Shown here: one piece after another, positions 13,839-16,938 of the stretch
Layout: each line of letters begins with the position of its first letter
Numbering within the stretch: position 1 is the stretch's first letter
Assembly: GCA_014860175.1 (NCBI GenBank)
Contig: JACZKF010000351.1
Location: forward strand, 1-16,938
From: Desulfuromonadales bacterium
GTDB lineage: Bacteria; Desulfobacterota; Desulfuromonadia; Desulfuromonadales; JACZKF01
DNA length: 16,938 bases
Direction of reading: 5' to 3'
The notes under the pieces: model-generated
Databases searched by the model: none
Seen by the model: the letters and a program-made list of their open reading frames with translations, nothing else
What the model was told of the DNA's origin: nothing
Program-made: the position numbers and the translations under genes

Positions 13839-15617
13839 ATGGCGGAGAAGATCTACAAGGGGGGTGAATACCTGGTGACGGAAGTCGGCTGCAGCGACGT
13901 CTTCACCCCGGAAGATTTCACCGATGAGCAGCGGCAGATCGCCGAGACCACCGAACAGTTCGTCCGCGAGCACATCCTCCCCCACGCCGAGGAGATCGAA
14001 CAGCAGAACTTCCGTTTCGTGGTGGAGGGGATGGCCCGCTGCGGCGAACTCGGACTGTTGATGATCGACGCTCCCGAGGAGTACGGAGGACTGGAGCTCG
14101 ACAAGGTGACCAGCATGCTGGTGGCGGAAAAGATCTCCGGCAGCGGTTCCTTCTCCGTCGCCTATTCCGCCCACACCGGCATCGGCACTTTGCCGCTGGT
14201 CTATTACGGGACGGCGGCGCAGAAGGATCAGTATCTGCTCAAGCTGATCAATGGCGAGTGGATCGCCGCCTACTGCCTGACCGAACCCGGCTCGGGGAGC
14301 GACGCCCTCGGAGCCAAGGCCTCGGCCGTCTTGAGCGCCGACGGCAAGCACTACCTGCTCAACGGCACCAAGCAGTTCACCACCAACGGCGCCTTCGCCA
14401 GCCTCTTCACCGTCTTCGCCAAGATCGACAAGGAGCAGTTCACCGCTTTTCTGGTGGAGCGCGACTTTGCCGGACTGACGGTCGGGCCGGAAGAGAAGAA
14501 GCTGGGGATCAAAGGCTCCTCCACCACCCAGGTCATCCTCGATCAGGTGCCGGTGCCGGTGGGAAACGTCCTCGGCGAGATCGGCAAGGGGCACAAGATC
14601 GCCTTCAACGTTCTCAACGTCGGCCGCTTCAAGCTCAGTGCCGGGGTGACCGGGGCGGCTAAGATTGCCCTGGCCGAGGGGCTGCGCTACGCCAATGAGC
14701 GCAAGCAGTTCGGGGCGGCCATCGGCTCCTTCGGCGCCATCCAGGAGAAGATCGCCGACCTCACCGCGGCGCTGTTCGCCGCCGAATCGCTGGTCTACCG
14801 GCTGGCCGGACAGCTCGACAGCAAGCTGGCAACCATCGATCGGAAGACCCCCAACTACTATGTGGAGTACCAGAAAGGGGTGGAAGAGTACGCCGCCGAA
14901 TGCGCCATCGCCAAGGTCTTCTGCAGCGAGATGCTGGCCCTGGTGGTCGACGAGGTGGTGCAGATCCATGGCGGGTACGGCTTCATCAGCGAATACCCGG
15001 CCGAGCGCTTCTACCGCGATGAGCGGATCAACCGGATTTTCGAGGGGACCAACGAGATCAACCGGATGCTCATCCCCGGCATGCTTCTGCGCAAGTCGAT
15101 GAAAGGGGATCTCCCGCTGCAGAAAGAGGCGATGAAGGCCTTCGAGTCGCTGATGACCCCGTCTTTCGAGGAGATCGACACCAGTCTCCCTTTCGCCCGG
15201 GAGAAGCAGCTGCTGAAGAATCTGAAGACCGTCTTTCTCCTGCTGGCCGGCGCCGCCGTGCAGAAATTCATGATCAAACTCCCCAACGAGCAGGAGATTC
15301 TGCTGGCGGCCGCCGATCTGGCGATTCAGATTTACGCCCTGGAAAGTGCCGTGCTGCGGGCCGAAAAGATCTACCCGACGGCCAGCGAGCGCAAACAGGA
15401 GCTGCTGCTGGCGGTGGTGAAAGTCTGTGCCTTCGGGGCGACCGAGTCGGTCTCGACGGCGGCCAGAAAAGGGGCTTTCTACATCGAGGAAGGCGATACA
15501 CTGACCATGCTGCTGAGCGGTATCCGGCGCTATGCCAAGTATGATGCCACCGGCCTGCTGCCGGCCAAGCGGAGCTTGGCGGCGGCGGCCAGCGAATCGG
15601 AAAAGTATCTGTTCTGA
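13839..15617 (+). CDS. fadE: Acyl-CoA dehydrogenase, long form (VLCAD/FadE-YusJ type)
   Basis: The FAD-dependent enzyme forms trans-2-enoyl-CoA in the first oxidation of beta-oxidation. At 592 residues it has about 190 residues beyond the usual 380-400 core, like VLCAD/ACAD9 and Bacillus FadE (about 594). Family motifs include YCLTEPGSGSD (about 145-155), NGTKQFTTNGAFA, RKQFGAAIGSFGAIQEKIAD and IHGGYGFISEYPAERFYRD. The likely catalytic base is Glu402 in IFEGTNEINR. The C-terminal extension is helical, with no recognised catalytic motif; in VLCAD this part serves dimer or membrane contact. There is no signal peptide. GAGG (13829-13832) is 6 nt from the ATG. Electrons should pass to an ETF encoded elsewhere. 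The gene ends 58 nt before merR, with a small CCTGGC/GCCAGG hairpin (15635-15654) in the gap. Confidence 0.92.
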   Translation: MAEKIYKGGEYLVTEVGCSDVFTPEDFTDEQRQIAETTEQFVREHILPHAEEIEQQNFRFVVEGMARCGELGLLMIDAPEEYGGLELDKVTSMLVAEKISGSGSFSVAYSAHTGIGTLPLVYYGTAAQKDQYLLKLINGEWIAAYCLTEPGSGSDALGAKASAVLSADGKHYLLNGTKQFTTNGAFASLFTVFAKIDKEQFTAFLVERDFAGLTVGPEEKKLGIKGSSTTQVILDQVPVPVGNVLGEIGKGHKIAFNVLNVGRFKLSAGVTGAAKIALAEGLRYANERKQFGAAIGSFGAIQEKIADLTAALFAAESLVYRLAGQLDSKLATIDRKTPNYYVEYQKGVEEYAAECAIAKVFCSEMLALVVDEVVQIHGGYGFISEYPAERFYRDERINRIFEGTNEINRMLIPGMLLRKSMKGDLPLQKEAMKAFESLMTPSFEEIDTSLPFAREKQLLKNLKTVFLLLAGAAVQKFMIKLPNEQEILLAAADLAIQIYALESAVLRAEKIYPTASERKQELLLAVVKVCAFGATESVSTAARKGAFYIEEGDTLTMLLSGIRRYAKYDATGLLPAKRSLAAAASESEKYLF

Positions 15618-15675
15618 CCGCCAGAAGGCTGTTTCCTGGCTGCGCTCGGCCAGGCAGAGGGAAAGAGAGGTCAGC

Positions 15676-16113
15676 GTGACGGGAGAGAAGAAAAAGCTCC
15701 TCCCCATCGGCGAGGTGGCGCACCTGCTCGGAATTACTACCCGGACGATCCGCTACTACGAAGAGTTCGGCATCATGGCGCCGCCGCAACGGCTTGACGG
15801 GGGGCACCGGGTCTACGCCCGGGAGGATATCACCCGCCTCAAGTTCATTCTCAAGCTGAAGGAACTCGGTCTCACTTTGCGTGAGATGCAGGAGTTGGCC
15901 GACCTCTACCGGATCCATCAGGACACCGACCGGATCATGCCACGGCTGCTGCAGATCCTCGATGGCCACCTGCGGCACATCGATGGCAAGATCAGCACCC
16001 TGGGTTCCCTGCGCCAGGAGATTGCCGGCTACCGGCGGCGCATCGCCGAGATCCTGCAGCAAGACGATCAGGCCCCCACCACCGACAAGGAGACAACCCA
16101 TGACTTTCGATAA
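15676..16113 (+). CDS. MerR-family transcriptional regulator, LiuR-like
   Basis: I chose the GTG at 15676, with AGAGAGG (15664-15670) 5 nt upstream, giving 145 residues; the open frame continues back into fadE but that part is not MerR-like. The N-terminal winged helix (about 9-75) has IGEVAHLLGITTRTIRYYEE, followed by the wing GGHRVYAREDITRLKFI. Residues about 80-128 form the long dimerisation helix. The protein has no cysteine, so it is unlikely to sense metals or thiols. The helix-turn-helix and the segment RLKFILKLKELGLTLREMQE resemble LiuR-type regulators of acyl-CoA catabolism as I remember them, which suggests an acyl-CoA effector. Its place inside the operon suggests autoregulation. 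The stop lies 14 bp inside the following hydratase gene. Confidence 0.88.
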   Translation: MTGEKKKLLPIGEVAHLLGITTRTIRYYEEFGIMAPPQRLDGGHRVYAREDITRLKFILKLKELGLTLREMQELADLYRIHQDTDRIMPRLLQILDGHLRHIDGKISTLGSLRQEIAGYRRRIAEILQQDDQAPTTDKETTHDFR

Positions 16114-16882
16114 TCTTCTGGTCGATTTCGATCAGCGAGTCGCCTGCATCACCATCAATCGCCCCCGCTCCCTCAATGCCATGAACGAAGCGACTCTCGG
16201 CGAACTGGTGGCGGTCTTCACCGCGCTGGAGGATGACTCGGAAGTAGCCGCCATCATTCTTACCGGTGCCGGGGAAAAGGCTTTCGTGGCCGGCGCCGAT
16301 ATCGGCGTCATGCAGCCGCTGGGGGCGGTCGGCGCCCGCCGGATGGCTCTCCTGGGCCACCGCCTGGCGACCGCCATCGAGAGCCATCCCAAACCGGTGA
16401 TTGCAGCGGTCAACGGCTTTGGCCTCGGCGGCGGCTGCGAAATTGCGCTGGCCTGCGACATCCGCATTGCCGCCGACACCGCCCGCTTCGGCCAGCCGGA
16501 GATCAATCTCGGCATCATCCCCGGCTTCGGTGGCAGCCAGCGCCTGCCGCGTCTGATCGGCAAAGGGCGGGCGCTGGAGTTGATCCTGACCGGGGAGATG
16601 ATCGACGCCCAGGAGGCCTACCGCATCGGCCTGGTCAACCGGGTGACGCCGCCGGCGCAACTGCTGGAGGTCGCCCGGCAGCTGGCCCGGCAACTGGCCG
16701 GCAAGGGGGCCATCGCCCTGCGTCTGGCCAAGGAGGCGGTGGTCAACGGCCTGGAGATGGATCTCGACCGGGCCAACCGCTACGAGGCCGACCTGTTCGC
16801 CCTCTGCTTCGCCACCGACGATCAGAAGGAAGGGATGCAGGCGTTCCTCGAGAAACGCCCGCCCCGATTCAGCGGCAGATAG
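16100..16882 (+). CDS. Stand-alone enoyl-CoA hydratase (crotonase family)
   Basis: The 260-residue protein is a typical single-domain crotonase. The oxyanion-hole segments are AFVAGADIGVM (about 61-71) and GFGLGGGCEIALACDIRIAA (about 106-125). The two acids needed for syn hydration are present as Glu114 (GGCE) and Glu134 (GQPEINLG), so hydratase activity is more likely than an isomerase-only role. GIIPGFGGSQRLPRLIGKGRA is also standard for the family. AAGGAG (16087-16092) is 7 nt from the ATG, which overlaps merR by 14 bp, so the two are probably translationally coupled. It duplicates the hydratase activity in FadN and may serve short chains. The last 56 bases of the window hold no complete gene, but a GGGGGGAG string at 16928-16935 could be a ribosome site for the next one. 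Confidence 0.92.
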   Translation: MTFDNLLVDFDQRVACITINRPRSLNAMNEATLGELVAVFTALEDDSEVAAIILTGAGEKAFVAGADIGVMQPLGAVGARRMALLGHRLATAIESHPKPVIAAVNGFGLGGGCEIALACDIRIAADTARFGQPEINLGIIPGFGGSQRLPRLIGKGRALELILTGEMIDAQEAYRIGLVNRVTPPAQLLEVARQLARQLAGKGAIALRLAKEAVVNGLEMDLDRANRYEADLFALCFATDDQKEGMQAFLEKRPPRFSGR

Positions 16883-16938
16883 GGGGAGGGGGGTGGCCGG
16901 TCAAGATCGCGCCAGACAAAACCGCACGGGGGGAGACG

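Noticed and set aside
12603..15707. A 1034-codon open frame on the - strand antisense to fadA, fadE and the start of merR
   Set aside because: The + strand frames carry intact catalytic motifs of three known families. The antisense frame has no family resemblance and is a codon-bias shadow in GC-rich DNA.
1..16938. CRISPR array, tRNA, rRNA, prophage or insertion sequence
   Set aside because: No regularly spaced repeats, cloverleaf-like sequence, transposase or phage gene was seen on either strand.

Overview
The window is a GC-rich bacterial segment. It carries one long + strand gene cluster for uptake or handling of a hydrophobic acyl substrate and its beta-oxidation, preceded by a divergent, truncated lipoprotein gene on the - strand. 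Gene style and content (tight GC-rich operon, DUF1302/DUF1329 envelope proteins, FadN-type bifunctional enzyme, MerR regulator) suggest a Gram-negative proteobacterial-type organism, most plausibly Desulfuromonadales/Geobacter-like. That placement is inference, because no rRNA or other marker gene is present.

Layout. (1) 1-828, - strand: 5' part of a lipoprotein gene, absent from simple ORF scans because it runs off the left edge. (2) 829-1392: divergent control region with a - strand sigma70-like promoter whose start site falls in a perfect 10-bp palindrome, an inverted repeat with 10-bp arms, a + strand promoter candidate and leader hairpins. (3) 1393-8225: envelope module of a DUF1302 outer-membrane beta-barrel, a DUF1329 periplasmic protein, a YCF48/Asp-box beta-propeller and an MMPL/RND-type inner-membrane transporter. 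A 13-bp hairpin lies between the second and third genes. (4) 8226-8308: very good internal promoter (TTGACT, 17 bp, TATAAG) overlapped by a palindromic motif resembling remembered LiuR-type MerR operators. (5) 8309-15617: catabolic module of long-chain acyl-CoA ligase (FadD-like), HAD-ECH fusion (FadN-like), thiolase (FadA) and VLCAD-type acyl-CoA dehydrogenase (FadE). The fadN-fadA-fadE order and sizes match the Bacillus subtilis fadNAE operon. (6) 15676-16882: a cysteine-free MerR regulator overlapping a stand-alone enoyl-CoA hydratase gene by 14 bp.

Working model (inference): the barrel, periplasmic protein, propeller and MMPL pump form a trans-envelope path for a fatty acid or other hydrophobic acid. 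The ligase activates it to the CoA thioester, FadE oxidises it, FadN hydrates and dehydrogenates it, and FadA cleaves it, with the extra crotonase perhaps serving other chain lengths. The MerR protein is the natural candidate regulator of the internal promoter and perhaps of the whole locus. No ETF, ETF:quinone oxidoreductase, FadL or TetR-type FadR is seen here, so electron transfer from FadE must be encoded elsewhere.
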